This document shows positions 17,084 to 25,454 of a stretch of 37,959 nucleotides of DNA, in pieces. The translations under genes were made by a program, and so were the position numbers. The notes beneath the pieces were generated by a model, which was not told where the DNA came from, ran no database searches, and worked only from the letters and a program-made list of their open reading frames with translations. Numbering within the stretch: position 1 is the stretch's first letter; every line of letters starts with the position of its first letter. This DNA comes from Lentihominibacter faecis. GTDB lineage: Bacteria > Bacillota > Clostridia > Peptostreptococcales > Anaerovoracaceae. The DNA lies in assembly GCF_014306095.1 (NCBI RefSeq), contig NZ_JACRWC010000051.1, positions 1-37,959 on the forward strand, read 5' to 3'.

Positions 17084-18286
17084 TTACATGTCTTCCAGCA
17101 GGTGGCCCATGCGGCTCTTCTTGGTACGCAGGTATACCAGATCGTTTTTGTTGGCTTTGATCTGGATCGGGACGCGTTCGGTGATCTCCATGCCGAAATC
17201 AGACAGCTGATAGATCTTGTCCGGATTGTTGGTCAGAAGACGCAGTTCCTTTGCACCGAGATCTCTGAGGATCTGTGCACCGATGTAGTATTCGCGCAGG
17301 TCTCCGGCAAAGCCCAAGGCAATATTGGCGTCCAGGGTGTCAAGGCCTTTTTCCTGCAGCTCATAAGCCTTGAGTTTATTGATGAGACCGATCCCTCTGC
17401 CTTCCTGGCGCATGTAGAGGAGGATGCCTCTGCCTTCTTTTTCGATCTGGGTCATGGCTGCTGCCAGCTGATCGCCGCAGTCGCAGCGCAAAGATCCGAA
17501 GGTATCTCCCGTCATGCATTCGCTGTGGACTCTGCAAAGAAGATCCTTGCCGTCGCCGATGTCGCCTTTGACCAGAGCGATGTGGTGTTCTCCGTTGAGA
17601 CGGTTTACGTAGCCGTAGGCCTTGAAGCTGCCGTATTTTGTCGGAAGGTTGACTGCTGCTTCGCAGTCCACCAGTTTTTCATGGCGTTTGCGGTAGTCCT
17701 GCAGTCCCTTTATAGTGATGAATTTCATATCGTATTTTTTGGCCAGCTCGATCAGTTCAGGGGTACGCATCATGGTACCGTCTTCACGCATTACTTCGCA
17801 GCAGAGTCCGCATTCCTTAAGACCTGCCAGGCGAAGGAGATCGACGGTGGCTTCCGTGTGGCCGTTTCGCTCCAGTACGCCGTTTTTCTTGGCTTTCAGC
17901 GGGAACATGTGCCCGGGGCGGCGGAAATCCTGCGGCTTGGAATTTTCATCGACACAGGCTCTTGCGGTCAGTCCGCGTTCTTCTGCGGAGATGCCGGTAG
18001 TAGTGTTCACGTGGTCGATAGAAACGGTGAACGCTGTTTCGTGGTTGTCGGTGTTTTCGCTGACCATCTGCGGGAACTGCAGCTTCATGCAGTACTCTGC
18101 GCTCATAGGCATGCAGATCAGACCCTTGGCTTCTTTGGCCATAAGGTTCACGTTTTCGGTCGTTGCAAATTCTGCGGCGCAGATCATGTCTCCTTCGTTT
18201 TCGCGATCTTCGTCGTCGGTCACGAGGATGACTTTTCCCTGACGCAGATCTTCTAAAGCTTCTTCGATGGTGTTAAATTGAAACAT
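17084..18286 (-). CDS. ribBA: Bifunctional DHBP synthase / GTP cyclohydrolase II
   Basis: 400 residues. The N-terminal half (about 1-200) makes 3,4-dihydroxy-2-butanone 4-phosphate from ribulose 5-phosphate and shows [13 protein letters not shown] and a late GHTEATVDL. The C-terminal half is GTP cyclohydrolase II with the zinc motif [17 protein letters not shown] and RQEGRGIGL. The start is the ATG at 18286 ([10 protein letters not shown]), preceded by AGGAGG at 18296-18301; the frame stays open further upstream, but that part overlaps ribE and is not protein-like. Together with RibD, RibE and RibH it completes the pathway. Confidence 0.95.
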   Translation of the reverse strand: MFQFNTIEEALEDLRQGKVILVTDDEDRENEGDMICAAEFATTENVNLMAKEAKGLICMPMSAEYCMKLQFPQMVSENTDNHETAFTVSIDHVNTTTGISAEERGLTARACVDENSKPQDFRRPGHMFPLKAKKNGVLERNGHTEATVDLLRLAGLKECGLCCEVMREDGTMMRTPELIELAKKYDMKFITIKGLQDYRKRHEKLVDCEAAVNLPTKYGSFKAYGYVNRLNGEHHIALVKGDIGDGKDLLCRVHSECMTGDTFGSLRCDCGDQLAAAMTQIEKEGRGILLYMRQEGRGIGLINKLKAYELQEKGLDTLDANIALGFAGDLREYYIGAQILRDLGAKELRLLTNNPDKIYQLSDFGMEITERVPIQIKANKNDLVYLRTKKSRMGHLLEDM

Positions 18287-18309
18287 ATTGTAATACCTCC
18301 TGTGGTCCT

Positions 18310-19005
18310 TTAAAATCCATTTTGTAATAAAAATTCTGCTGTTATCCCGGATGATGCGGGATGTGAACTGCTGTCGCTGCTGCCGTCTGAGTGAAGATCT
18401 CCACTCGTGTTTCCCTGATAGGGCTGCAAAAGCTTCGCAACGTATTTGCCGACGCAGTCGTTTTCCAGATTGACCATATCGCCGTTTTTCTTTTCGGAAA
18501 GAATGGTTTTCGCGGCGGTGTGGGGAATGATGGAAACTTGGAACCTGTCCTTGTCTTCCCGCGCTACGGTCAGGCTGATGCCGTCTATGGTAATGGAGCC
18601 TTTTTCTATGATGAATCGCATCAGTTCCGGCGGTGTTTTTATGGTATACCATATGGCATTGTCATCTTTTTTGATATCGGTTATGGTCCCGGTGCCGTCG
18701 ATGTGACCGGAAACGATGTGACCGCCGAACCTGCCGTCTGCTTTCATGGCTCGTTCCAGATTGACGTGACTGCCGGGACGAAGAGTTCCCAGAGAGGAAC
18801 GGTTCAGGGTCTCGTGCATTACATCCGCTGTAAACTGATTTTTGCTGAAGCTGGTCACTGTCAGGCATACGCCGTTGACGGCGATACTGTCTCCAAGGTG
18901 AACATCTTTTAGCACTGTTTCGGCAGCGATGGTGAGAACGGCGGAGGCTGCTCCGCGGTTGATGGTCCTGATCGTTCCTATTTCTTCGATGATGCCTGTG
19001 AACAT
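18310..19005 (-). CDS. ribE: Riboflavin synthase, alpha chain
   Basis: Dismutates two lumazines into riboflavin. The two repeated barrel domains start with [10 protein letters not shown] and begin again at [20 protein letters not shown]. Also visible are GVCLTVT and GISLTV. 231 residues; the last 25 or so are a Ser/Gly-rich tail beyond the normal end. It overlaps the 3' end of ribD by 28 bases. Confidence 0.94.
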   Translation of the reverse strand: MFTGIIEEIGTIRTINRGAASAVLTIAAETVLKDVHLGDSIAVNGVCLTVTSFSKNQFTADVMHETLNRSSLGTLRPGSHVNLERAMKADGRFGGHIVSGHIDGTGTITDIKKDDNAIWYTIKTPPELMRFIIEKGSITIDGISLTVAREDKDRFQVSIIPHTAAKTILSEKKNGDMVNLENDCVGKYVAKLLQPYQGNTSGDLHSDGSSDSSSHPASSGITAEFLLQNGF

Positions 19006-20144
19006 GAAATCACCTCGCTTTCTATGAGGATATCATCACCCAGCATACGGATATCAGGCGTTCCCAGTGCAAAGCATTCTGCCGGGAGTTCTACGCCGGC
19101 GCCTCCGACAGGACCGGGTGCCTCCTGACTTCCAAAGATTTTCGGGGCGATGTAGGTTTGTATTTTATTGACGATCCCGCAGGAGAGGGCAGACCAGGCG
19201 ATCTGGCTTCCGCCTTCGATGAGGACGCTGTCGATTTTTTCCTTTCCCAGGGCTTCCATCAGTGCGTGCAGATCCGGGTGCCCGTCTTTTAAAGGAAGGG
19301 GCAGGATCCGGCAGCCGGCAGCCTTAAGTGCTTCTGCTTTGCGGGAAATTTCCGGGAGAGATGAGCGCAGCACCGGAGAGCCTGTATCGGAAGTCTGTAG
19401 AAGGTCTGCTCCGACTGCGATGATGGTCGGGATCTCTTTTGCTGTGCGGACGATCTGAGAATCCAGCGGGATCCGCAGTTTTGTGTCGCAGATCACTCGA
19501 AGAGGATCTTTGCCGCCTTCGATCCTGCAGTTGAGCAGGGGATCATCGGTAAGCACCGTGCCGATCCCTGCGAGAATAGCTGCGTGCCTGTTCCTGTCTT
19601 TATGGACGTTTTCTCTTGCTTTTTCTCCTGTGATCCAGCGTGATGCTCCCGTTCTGGTTGCGATCCTGCCGTCCATTGTCATGGCGTATTTCAGCGTGAC
19701 ATAGGGCATTCCTGTCTGGATATAATGGAAGAAGATCGCATTTATAGCGTCGCATTCTTCACGCATGAAGTCTTCTGTTACTTCTATACCGTGCTCCTGA
19801 AGGATCCGGGATCCTTTGCCGGAGACCAGCGGGTTGGGATCACGTGATCCGATGATCACATGTTTGATGCCGCTTTCGAGTATAGCCTCGGTGCATGGTG
19901 GCTGTTTGCCGTGGTGACAGCAGGGCTCCAGAGTCACATAGATGGTGGCTCCTTCCGGCGACTGGGTGCAGGCGGCCAGAGCAGCGCGTTCTGCATGGAG
20001 GTCGCCGTACCGTGCATGGTATCCCTGCCCGATGATCTGATCGTCTTTTACGATCACGGCACCTACCAGCGGGTTGGGACTGGTGTGGCCGGTACCTTGC
20101 AAGGCCAGCTGGATGGCCAGTTTCATATAGTCGCTATTGATCAT
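18978..20144 (-). CDS. ribD: Bifunctional riboflavin biosynthesis deaminase/reductase
   Basis: 388 residues. The N-terminal zinc deaminase domain has HAERAAL and TLEPCCHHGKQPPCTEAI; the C-terminal reductase has KYAMTMDGRIAT, SRWITGEKAR and DSVLIEGGSQIAWS. The start MINSDYMKLA at 20144 follows AAAGGAT; the upstream extension of the open frame runs into the regulatory hairpins. It is the first gene after the FMN riboswitch, consistent with feedback control by FMN. Confidence 0.94.
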   Translation of the reverse strand: MINSDYMKLAIQLALQGTGHTSPNPLVGAVIVKDDQIIGQGYHARYGDLHAERAALAACTQSPEGATIYVTLEPCCHHGKQPPCTEAILESGIKHVIIGSRDPNPLVSGKGSRILQEHGIEVTEDFMREECDAINAIFFHYIQTGMPYVTLKYAMTMDGRIATRTGASRWITGEKARENVHKDRNRHAAILAGIGTVLTDDPLLNCRIEGGKDPLRVICDTKLRIPLDSQIVRTAKEIPTIIAVGADLLQTSDTGSPVLRSSLPEISRKAEALKAAGCRILPLPLKDGHPDLHALMEALGKEKIDSVLIEGGSQIAWSALSCGIVNKIQTYIAPKIFGSQEAPGPVGGAGVELPAECFALGTPDIRMLGDDILIESEVISCSQASSKK

Positions 20145-20173
20145 GTTGATATCCTTTCTGTTGATATGAATAA

Positions 20174-20200
20174 AGCCCCGATCCGGCAGGATCGGGGCAG
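20174..20200 (-). terminator. Second hairpin ahead of ribD
   Basis: GCCCCGATCC and GGATCGGGGC form a perfect 10-bp stem with a 4-base loop (20175-20198). Read on the minus strand it is followed by TTTATTC, a weak T-run, and then the ribD ribosome site about 30 bases on. It may act as a backup terminator or processing site. Confidence 0.5.
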
Positions 20201-20290
20201 TTGTTTTTTGAAGGTGCGGAGCACTTTGCACAAGATGCTCGCAGAGCGCTTTGCAGGAGAAATAAGGCTTCCTGCTGCATGTCTGTTATG

Positions 20291-20322
20291 AAAAAAGCTC
20301 TGAAACCAGTGGCTTCAGAGCT
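20291..20322 (-). terminator. Riboswitch terminator (expression platform)
   Basis: On the minus strand AGCTCTGAA, an 8-base loop, TTTCAGAGCT and six T follow about 30 bases after the FMN aptamer. This is the expected premature terminator formed when FMN is bound. Confidence 0.85.
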
Positions 20323-20351
20323 GATGCATACAAAACAAACGTGTCACACGC

Positions 20352-20468
20352 ATTGTTATCTTCTATCATCCAGACTGTACTGTCGGTTTTGGAATCTCAC
20401 CAAATCAACGCTGCAGCGCTCGCGGACTTTACCGCCGGTCGGGAATTTCACCCTGCCCCGAAGATGTT
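20352..20468 (-). promoter_or_regulatory. FMN riboswitch (RFN element)
   Basis: The minus strand carries the conserved blocks ATCTTCGGGGCAGGGTGAAA, TTCCCGACCGGCGGTAAAGT, CCGCGAG, GGTGAGATTCC, AAAACCGACAGT and GGATGATAGAAGAT in the correct order. The outer stem ATCTTC/GAAGAT closes. It controls the ribD-ribE-ribBA-ribH operon, repressing it at high FMN. Confidence 0.97.
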
Positions 20469-20483
20469 TATGAAACTATAATC

Positions 20484-20512
20484 ATGTTAGACCTGCGTAG
20501 GACTTTTGTCAA
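20484..20512 (-). promoter_or_regulatory. Promoter of the riboflavin operon
   Basis: On the minus strand TTGACA (20512-20507), a 17-bp spacer and TAACAT (20489-20484) lie just ahead of the FMN riboswitch, giving a start near 20477. Confidence 0.75.
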
Positions 20513-20550
20513 TAGGAAATTCTGAAAAATTTAGGGATGGGGATCCAAAT

Positions 20551-21405
20551 TTAAAAATCCAGGGCTGACAGGATCTGCTCAACCTGAGACATGTCGAGGG
20601 TTCCGTTTTGGTCGTAGGTAACGACGAGATTGATATAGGGAAGAAAGCCGCATTCGAAATATCGGAGTAGTTTTTGAAGGTTCTGCATCGCATAGTTTTC
20701 GATGTCCATCATACCCAGGTGTTCCCAGTAGATCAGTTTACGGGTTTTAGGATGTAGAATGGTGAAATCGGGACGGACGGGATTCCCTTCCAGATAAAGA
20801 GGAAATTCGTATTTATATGGAATGTGGCAGTATTCGAAGTGGGTCCCCAGCAGCAGTTCTGACTTGGAACGGACGTAGATGCCGCCAGGTGTGCGATGGA
20901 TCAGCTGTTCTGGATGGATAGGGTTTGGATCGTAAGGCTCTGATAGCCAGCGTCGGATCTCTGCATCTGTTGCATGGTGCTGCAGTGAAGGATACAACTC
21001 TCCGTGAAGGTAATCCAGTGCCTGTGCAGTTCGTGACTTTTCCTGTGTTGTGCCGGCAAGGGTCCCGCGAATAGTCTGGATGATGGGTGCAGTCAGATCG
21101 GCAGAAAAGAGCTCAGGCAGCGGGGTATAGTCTTTCACTATTTGTTCAAGCAGCGTGATGTTACGAGCGAGCTTTGGCTGGAGCTGCTTCAAAGCCTTGG
21201 ATTGTACAATATTTTGAAGTAGTTCGGTATTCTTCTGTGCGATATAGGTCGGCTTGCCGTTTACTACAGTGTATGGGCGAGGTTTCCCATGCTCAAAACG
21301 TGTGTGCAGACTACGGCAGGTCAGAGAGGCTCTGCGTTTCTGGCAGCGGTTATAGATTTTCTTCATTTCCTGTAGTTCATTTTGCAAGAGTGTTGTTGTG
21401 ATCAT
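20551..21405 (-). CDS. Hypothetical protein with PD-(D/E)XK nuclease-like motifs
   Basis: 284 residues, not a named family. The N-terminal half is helical and basic with an early CQKRRASL stretch. The C-terminal half has RSKSELLLGTHFEY, YKYEFPLYLEGNPVRPDF and IYWEHLGMM, giving the Glu ... Pro-Asp ... Glu-x-x arrangement of the PD-(D/E)XK nuclease fold (the last Lys is replaced: EHL). Proteins of this look are common as uncharacterised genes in clostridia. Single gene with its own promoter; AAGGAG precedes ATG 21405. A role in DNA processing is only a guess. Confidence 0.75.
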   Translation of the reverse strand: MITTTLLQNELQEMKKIYNRCQKRRASLTCRSLHTRFEHGKPRPYTVVNGKPTYIAQKNTELLQNIVQSKALKQLQPKLARNITLLEQIVKDYTPLPELFSADLTAPIIQTIRGTLAGTTQEKSRTAQALDYLHGELYPSLQHHATDAEIRRWLSEPYDPNPIHPEQLIHRTPGGIYVRSKSELLLGTHFEYCHIPYKYEFPLYLEGNPVRPDFTILHPKTRKLIYWEHLGMMDIENYAMQNLQKLLRYFECGFLPYINLVVTYDQNGTLDMSQVEQILSALDF

Positions 21406-21449
21406 GGGAAACTCCTTTTCATTGCTGGGGTTGGGTATTGGGTAGTGTG

Positions 21450-21479
21450 ATTATATATGTGTAAATGCGGCGGGGTCAA
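21450..21479 (-). promoter_or_regulatory. Promoter of the nuclease-like gene
   Basis: On the minus strand TTGACC (21479-21474), an 18-bp spacer and TATAAT (21455-21450) sit about 45 bp before the start codon. Confidence 0.65.
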
Positions 21480-21580
21480 AGGAAAGTTTTGAAATTGTAA
21501 TGATCAGGTCGGTTATTGTAATATTTCCGTCAGCTCGGAGACAGGGTAGCGGAAATTTGGCTATAAAAGTTTTTGGTGCG

Positions 21581-21624
21581 TTTCAGTCAGTTATTATGTG
21601 ATAAAAGGGCTAGACTGACTGAAA
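21581..21624. repeat. Inverted repeat copy 1 (TTTCAGTCAGT / ACTGACTGAAA)
   Basis: Perfect 11-bp arms at 21581-21591 and 21614-21624 separated by 22 bases. First of three copies with the same arms and the same 22-base spacing between this point and the desulfoferrodoxin promoter. Confidence 0.8.
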
Positions 21625-21676
21625 TATTGAAACGGTCAATCAGATGGAATCGATGGCCGGGGATCGCATTGATGCA

Positions 21677-21719
21677 TTTCAGTCAGTTAGAATGTGAAAA
21701 GGTTGGTAGACTGACTGAA
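21677..21719. repeat. Inverted repeat copy 2
   Basis: Arms TTTCAGTCAGT (21677-21687) and ACTGACTGAA (21710-21719), again 22 bases apart. The inner sequence resembles that of copy 1 (TTAxxATGTGA and a GxTAG end). Confidence 0.8.
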
Positions 21720-21783
21720 GGTGAGAGACGAAACTGCTAGAAAAGGCAGTTGAATAGAGTTGTGATGAATTGGGACAAGATAG

Positions 21784-21825
21784 TTCAGTCAGTTTAGCGG
21801 TCGATGGAAGCATAAACTGACTGAA
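21784..21825. repeat. Inverted repeat copy 3
   Basis: Arms TTCAGTCAGT (21784-21793) and ACTGACTGAA (21816-21825), again exactly 22 bases apart, but with an unrelated inner sequence. It ends about 88 bp before the -35 box of the superoxide reductase gene. Confidence 0.8.
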
Positions 21826-21912
21826 ACGTATTTCCGGGTGAGAGCCGCTGGAAGAGTAGATGCTGAAATTCATCGTTCTGCAAGGAATTTTCAAAAAATT
21901 ATCAAAAAATGC

Positions 21913-21940
21913 TTGACTTTGTGGGGTGTTCGGGTATAAT
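21913..21940 (+). promoter_or_regulatory. Promoter of the desulfoferrodoxin gene
   Basis: TTGACT (21913-21918), 16-bp spacer, TATAAT (21935-21940). The start near 21947 gives an unusually long leader of about 246 bases that contains the 8-bp repeat array. Confidence 0.75.
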
Positions 21941-22002
21941 TTAAGTATACCAAAAAGGTAAAGTAATTGTGAGGGTGGCTGCACAGGCTGCAAAGCGGTG
22001 TG

Positions 22003-22122
22003 ATCCGGCGATCCGGCGATCCAGCGATCCGGCGATCCGGCGATCCAGCGATCCGGCGATCCGGCGATCCGGCGATCCGGCGATCCAGCGATCCAGCGAT
22101 CCAGCGATCCGACGTTCCAGCG
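22003..22122 (+). repeat. Tandem array of about fifteen 8-bp repeats
   Basis: The unit ATCCGGCG (variant ATCCAGCG) is repeated head to tail from 22003, decaying at the right end to ATCCGACG and TTCCAGCG. Each junction makes a GATC site, one every 8 bp. The array lies inside the predicted 5' leader of the superoxide reductase mRNA. A unit of 8 bp is open in all frames on both strands, which explains the repetitive open frames seen here; no ribosome site supports translation. Arrays of this kind change length by slipped-strand replication. Confidence 0.9.
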
Positions 22123-22192
22123 TTCCGGTATCAGGCAAGTGTGAAGGCCCGGCATGTAGATCATAGAGATCATTTTCAAGGAGGTAAGAAAC

Positions 22193-22558
22193 ATGAGATT
22201 TTTTATTTGTGAACATTGTAAGAACATCGTAACTTTTGTAGAGGACAGTGGCGTTCCAGTAATGTGCTGTGGCCAGAAGATGACTGAACTGGTTGCCAAC
22301 ACGACGGATGCGGCACAGGAAAAGCATGTTCCGGTCGTAGAAAAAGACGGTGACAAGTTGATCGTAAGCGTTGGAAGCGTAGAGCATCCAATGACAGAAG
22401 AGCATCATATCGCATGGATCGCTGTTGAGACTAAGAATGGCAGCCAGATCAAATATCTGGATCATACCGGAGCACCTAAGGTGGAATTTGCACTGGGCGG
22501 TGAAGAAGTGGAAGCCGTTTATGCATACTGCAATCTCCACGGACTCTGGAAAGCATAG
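22193..22558 (+). CDS. dfx: Desulfoferrodoxin (superoxide reductase, two-iron type)
   Basis: Reduces superoxide to hydrogen peroxide without making oxygen, a defence typical of strict anaerobes. 121 residues. The N-terminal desulforedoxin centre has Cys6, Cys9, Cys25 and Cys26. The catalytic centre has His45 (EKHVPV), His65 (VEHPM), His71 (HHIAW), Cys113 and His116 (CNLHGLW), the expected four-His/one-Cys iron site. AGGAGG (22179-22184) precedes ATG 22193. The long repeat-bearing leader and the upstream inverted repeats suggest unusual control. Confidence 0.96.
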   Translation: MRFFICEHCKNIVTFVEDSGVPVMCCGQKMTELVANTTDAAQEKHVPVVEKDGDKLIVSVGSVEHPMTEEHHIAWIAVETKNGSQIKYLDHTGAPKVEFALGGEEVEAVYAYCNLHGLWKA

Positions 22559-22592
22559 ACTCAACAGGAGAGTAAAACAGGAGCAATAAAAC

Positions 22593-23156
22593 ATGTCAAA
22601 TTTAACGTGCAAAGCACTGGCAGCTGCGGCCGTTTCCCTGCTGGAGGAACGGCCGCTTGATAAGATCACCGTGCGTGATATTACTGACAGGTGTGGGCTG
22701 ACGCGAAACACCTTTTATTATCATTTTCAGGATATTTACGATTTGCTGGGATATATTTTTCGGGAAGAAGCTGATGCCACTTTAGAAAAATACTCAGTCA
22801 AGGGAGACTGGAAGGAAGTCTTTCTTGACATTTTGTCATATCTGAAAATGAAGAAAAGGATGATCGAACACGTCTACTATTCCACGCGAAAAGAAGAACT
22901 TGAATTTTATGTACAGCAGGTAGTCGGTGTCTATGCACTTCAGTTTATCGAGATCGAAACGGCGGGTCAGGAAGTCAGCAAACTGGTCAAGGGAACGGTT
23001 GCAGATTTTTATCGGAATGCGTTTGTCGGAGCCACCTTTCAGTGGATCAGGGATGGCATGAAGGCTACGCCGACGGTCATGGCGGCATTATATGATAATA
23101 TGTTTCGTGGTACGCTGCAGCAGGCTATCGACAGCGCACGGGAAGTATTGGATTAA
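22593..23156 (+). CDS. TetR-family transcription regulator
   Basis: 187 residues. N-terminal helix-turn-helix is typical: KITVRDITDRCGLTRNTFYYHF. The C-terminal half is of the DhaS/TetR_C_8-like type often found beside membrane proteins. A GGAG site lies before ATG 22593, 34 bases after the desulfoferrodoxin stop, so it may be co-transcribed with it. The next genes are an MMPL transporter and its partner, which are the most likely targets. Confidence 0.88.
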   Translation: MSNLTCKALAAAAVSLLEERPLDKITVRDITDRCGLTRNTFYYHFQDIYDLLGYIFREEADATLEKYSVKGDWKEVFLDILSYLKMKKRMIEHVYYSTRKEELEFYVQQVVGVYALQFIEIETAGQEVSKLVKGTVADFYRNAFVGATFQWIRDGMKATPTVMAALYDNMFRGTLQQAIDSAREVLD

Positions 23157-23198
23157 GAGCCGCCTTTGCAGAAAAAAAACAGAAAGAATCCATTGGGC

Positions 23199-23241
23199 AA
23201 AAAAAGACTGATGCACAAATTTTGTGCATGGTCTTTTTTTT
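23199..23241. terminator. Strong terminator after the TetR gene
   Basis: AAAAAGAC and ATGCACAAA pair with TTTGTGCAT and GTCTTTTTTTT. The A-run and T-run on both sides make it bidirectional in form. The transporter gene downstream therefore needs its own promoter, which is not clear; only weak TTGATT-like boxes are seen at 23240-23300. Confidence 0.85.
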
Positions 23242-23315
23242 GATTATTTGGTTTTAAATGGGAGGGTGGTAAACTTACGCTGTAGATTTTTTCAAGATAT
23301 GGGGTGATAGAAATT

Positions 23316-25442
23316 ATGTTGAAACTAGGTGAGGCGATCACGCGGAAACGGAAGCTGATTCTGGTGGTTGCCGTACTGCTTTTGATCCCGTCTGTCCTTG
23401 GTATGATAGCGACGCGGATCAACTACGACGTCCTGAGTTATCTGCCGGATGATATCCAGACTATCAAGGGGCAGGATATCCTGCTGGATGACTTTGGGAA
23501 GGGCGGTTTCGCCATGGTCATGGTGGACGGCATGAACCAGAAGGACGTCTCGGCTCTGAAGAGCAAATTTGAAGATGTGGATCATGTGGACAGCGTGATC
23601 TGGTATGACAGTATTGTGGACTCGTCGGTGCCCCTGGAGATGGTGCCGGGCGATGTGTACAAGAAATTCAACAGCGGGGATACGACGCTGATGGCGGTGT
23701 TTTTCGATGAGGGAACTTCGGCAGACGGCAGTCTGGAGGCTGTGGCCAAGATCAGGCAGATCGGCGGGAAACAGTGTTTTGTCAGCAGTATGACCGCATT
23801 TGTAGAGGACCTGAAGGAACTGGCTGAGAAGGAAGAACCGATTTATGTAGGTCTGGCTGTACTGCTCTGCTGCATCATTTTGGCGATTTTCATGGATTCC
23901 TGGATGATCCCGGTGGTGTTCATGGCGGGGATCGGTATGGCGATACTATACAACCTGGGATCCAACTTTTTCCTGGGGCAGGTTTCCTACATTACGAAGG
24001 CGCTGAGTGCGGTGCTTCAGCTGGGGGTAACCATGGACTATTCCATCTTCCTCTGGCACAGTTACGAGGAGCAGCGGCAGGATCCGTCGAAGGATAAGAA
24101 TGCTGCCATGGCACAGGCGATTTCCAATACCTTCGCATCTATTACAGGAAGTTCGATCACAACGGTTGCAGGTTTCCTGGCTATGTGTTTCATGACATTT
24201 ACACTTGGCAGGGATCTGGGTATCGTTATGGCAAAGGGCGTTATTTTTGGTGTGCTCGGTTGTATCACGATCCTGCCTTCGCTGATTTTGACGTTTGAAA
24301 GGGCTATCGAGAAAACGCGTCACAAGAACATTACGCCGAAATTCGACAAGCTTTCTGCAAAGATCACGAAGAAGCCTGGTATTTTTGCTGTCATCTTCAT
24401 CGTGCTGCTGGTACCGGCGCTCTTTGGATATACTCATACCAGCGTATATTACAACCTGGATAAGAGTGTGCCGCAGACGCTGCCGTTTGCAGTGGCCAAC
24501 GAGAAACTGGGAGATGAGTTCGATATGAACACGACTCATATGCTGCTGGTGGATGCGGATATGGATAAAAAAGATGTAGATGATATGATGAGCGACATCG
24601 ACAAGGTAGACGGTGTTAAATACACTATGGGACTGGAAAGTGCTCTCGGTCCTGCCGTTCCTGATGAGATCCTGCCGGGCGAGGTGGGCAGCATCGTCAA
24701 GAGCGACGATTATCAGCTGCTGATCATCAGTTCTAAATACAAAGTAGCCAGCGACAAGGTAAACAAGCAGATCGACGAGATCAATCAGGTGGTAAAACAG
24801 TATGACAACAAGGGTATGCTCATCGGAGAAGCACCTTGCACCAAGGACCTGATCGATATTACAGATCGCGACTTCAAGGTGGTCAGTGCCATCTCCATCC
24901 TGGCGATCCTGCTGATCATCGCTTTTGTATTGCGGTCGGTTTCTCTGCCGATCATCCTGGTAGCGGTCATCGAGCTGGCGATCTTTATCAATATGGGGAT
25001 CCCGTACTTTACGGGGACGGAGCTGCCGTTTATCGCTTCGATCTGTATCGGTACGATACAGCTGGGGTCTACTGTAGACTATGCGATACTGATGACCACC
25101 AGGTACAAGCGAGAGAGATTTCTTGGCAACGACAAGCGGACTTCGGTGCGGATCGCACATTCGACGTCGATGCCATCTATCATGGTCAGTGCACTGGGAT
25201 TCTTTGCAGCGACTTTCGGTGTTGCGATCTATTCCGACATCGACATCATCAGTTCGCTGTGCACGCTGATGGCACGCGGCGCCATCATCAGTATGTTGGT
25301 GGTTATGTTCATCCTGCCGTCCATGTTCATGCTGTTTGACAAGCTGATCTGCAAGACGAGCAAGGGGTTCATCAAGAAAGATGGTAATGGAAATACAGGC
25401 GGTAAGGGAGCGATCCCTCCGATTATGGATACGGCTGAATAG
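23316..25442 (+). CDS. MMPL/RND-family transporter
   Basis: 708-residue membrane protein of the RND superfamily, MMPL branch. It has an N-terminal helix (about 15-35), a large extracytoplasmic domain, five or six helices around 185-340, then a second copy of the same plan. The proton-relay Asp-Tyr pair is seen in both halves: GVTMDYSIFLWHSYEEQR and GSTVDYAILMTTRYKRER. The ATG at 23316 follows GGGGTGAT; an upstream GTG at 23304 overlaps that site. The downstream secreted heptad-repeat gene starts 12 bases later, so the two likely form one export system. The substrate (lipid, drug or other) is unknown. Confidence 0.9.
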   Translation: MLKLGEAITRKRKLILVVAVLLLIPSVLGMIATRINYDVLSYLPDDIQTIKGQDILLDDFGKGGFAMVMVDGMNQKDVSALKSKFEDVDHVDSVIWYDSIVDSSVPLEMVPGDVYKKFNSGDTTLMAVFFDEGTSADGSLEAVAKIRQIGGKQCFVSSMTAFVEDLKELAEKEEPIYVGLAVLLCCIILAIFMDSWMIPVVFMAGIGMAILYNLGSNFFLGQVSYITKALSAVLQLGVTMDYSIFLWHSYEEQRQDPSKDKNAAMAQAISNTFASITGSSITTVAGFLAMCFMTFTLGRDLGIVMAKGVIFGVLGCITILPSLILTFERAIEKTRHKNITPKFDKLSAKITKKPGIFAVIFIVLLVPALFGYTHTSVYYNLDKSVPQTLPFAVANEKLGDEFDMNTTHMLLVDADMDKKDVDDMMSDIDKVDGVKYTMGLESALGPAVPDEILPGEVGSIVKSDDYQLLIISSKYKVASDKVNKQIDEINQVVKQYDNKGMLIGEAPCTKDLIDITDRDFKVVSAISILAILLIIAFVLRSVSLPIILVAVIELAIFINMGIPYFTGTELPFIASICIGTIQLGSTVDYAILMTTRYKRERFLGNDKRTSVRIAHSTSMPSIMVSALGFFAATFGVAIYSDIDIISSLCTLMARGAIISMLVVMFILPSMFMLFDKLICKTSKGFIKKDGNGNTGGKGAIPPIMDTAE

Positions 25443-25454
25443 GAGGTATCAGAG

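Noticed and set aside
22003..22122. CRISPR array or repeat-protein gene
   Set aside because: Units are 8 bp with no spacers, and the open frames in all directions are a trivial result of a stop-free 8-bp repeat; no ribosome site.
23946..25160. 404-codon minus-strand open frame
   Set aside because: Lies wholly inside the MMPL gene; rich in His, Arg and Gln with no domain, and it has no ribosome site. It is a shadow of the real gene.
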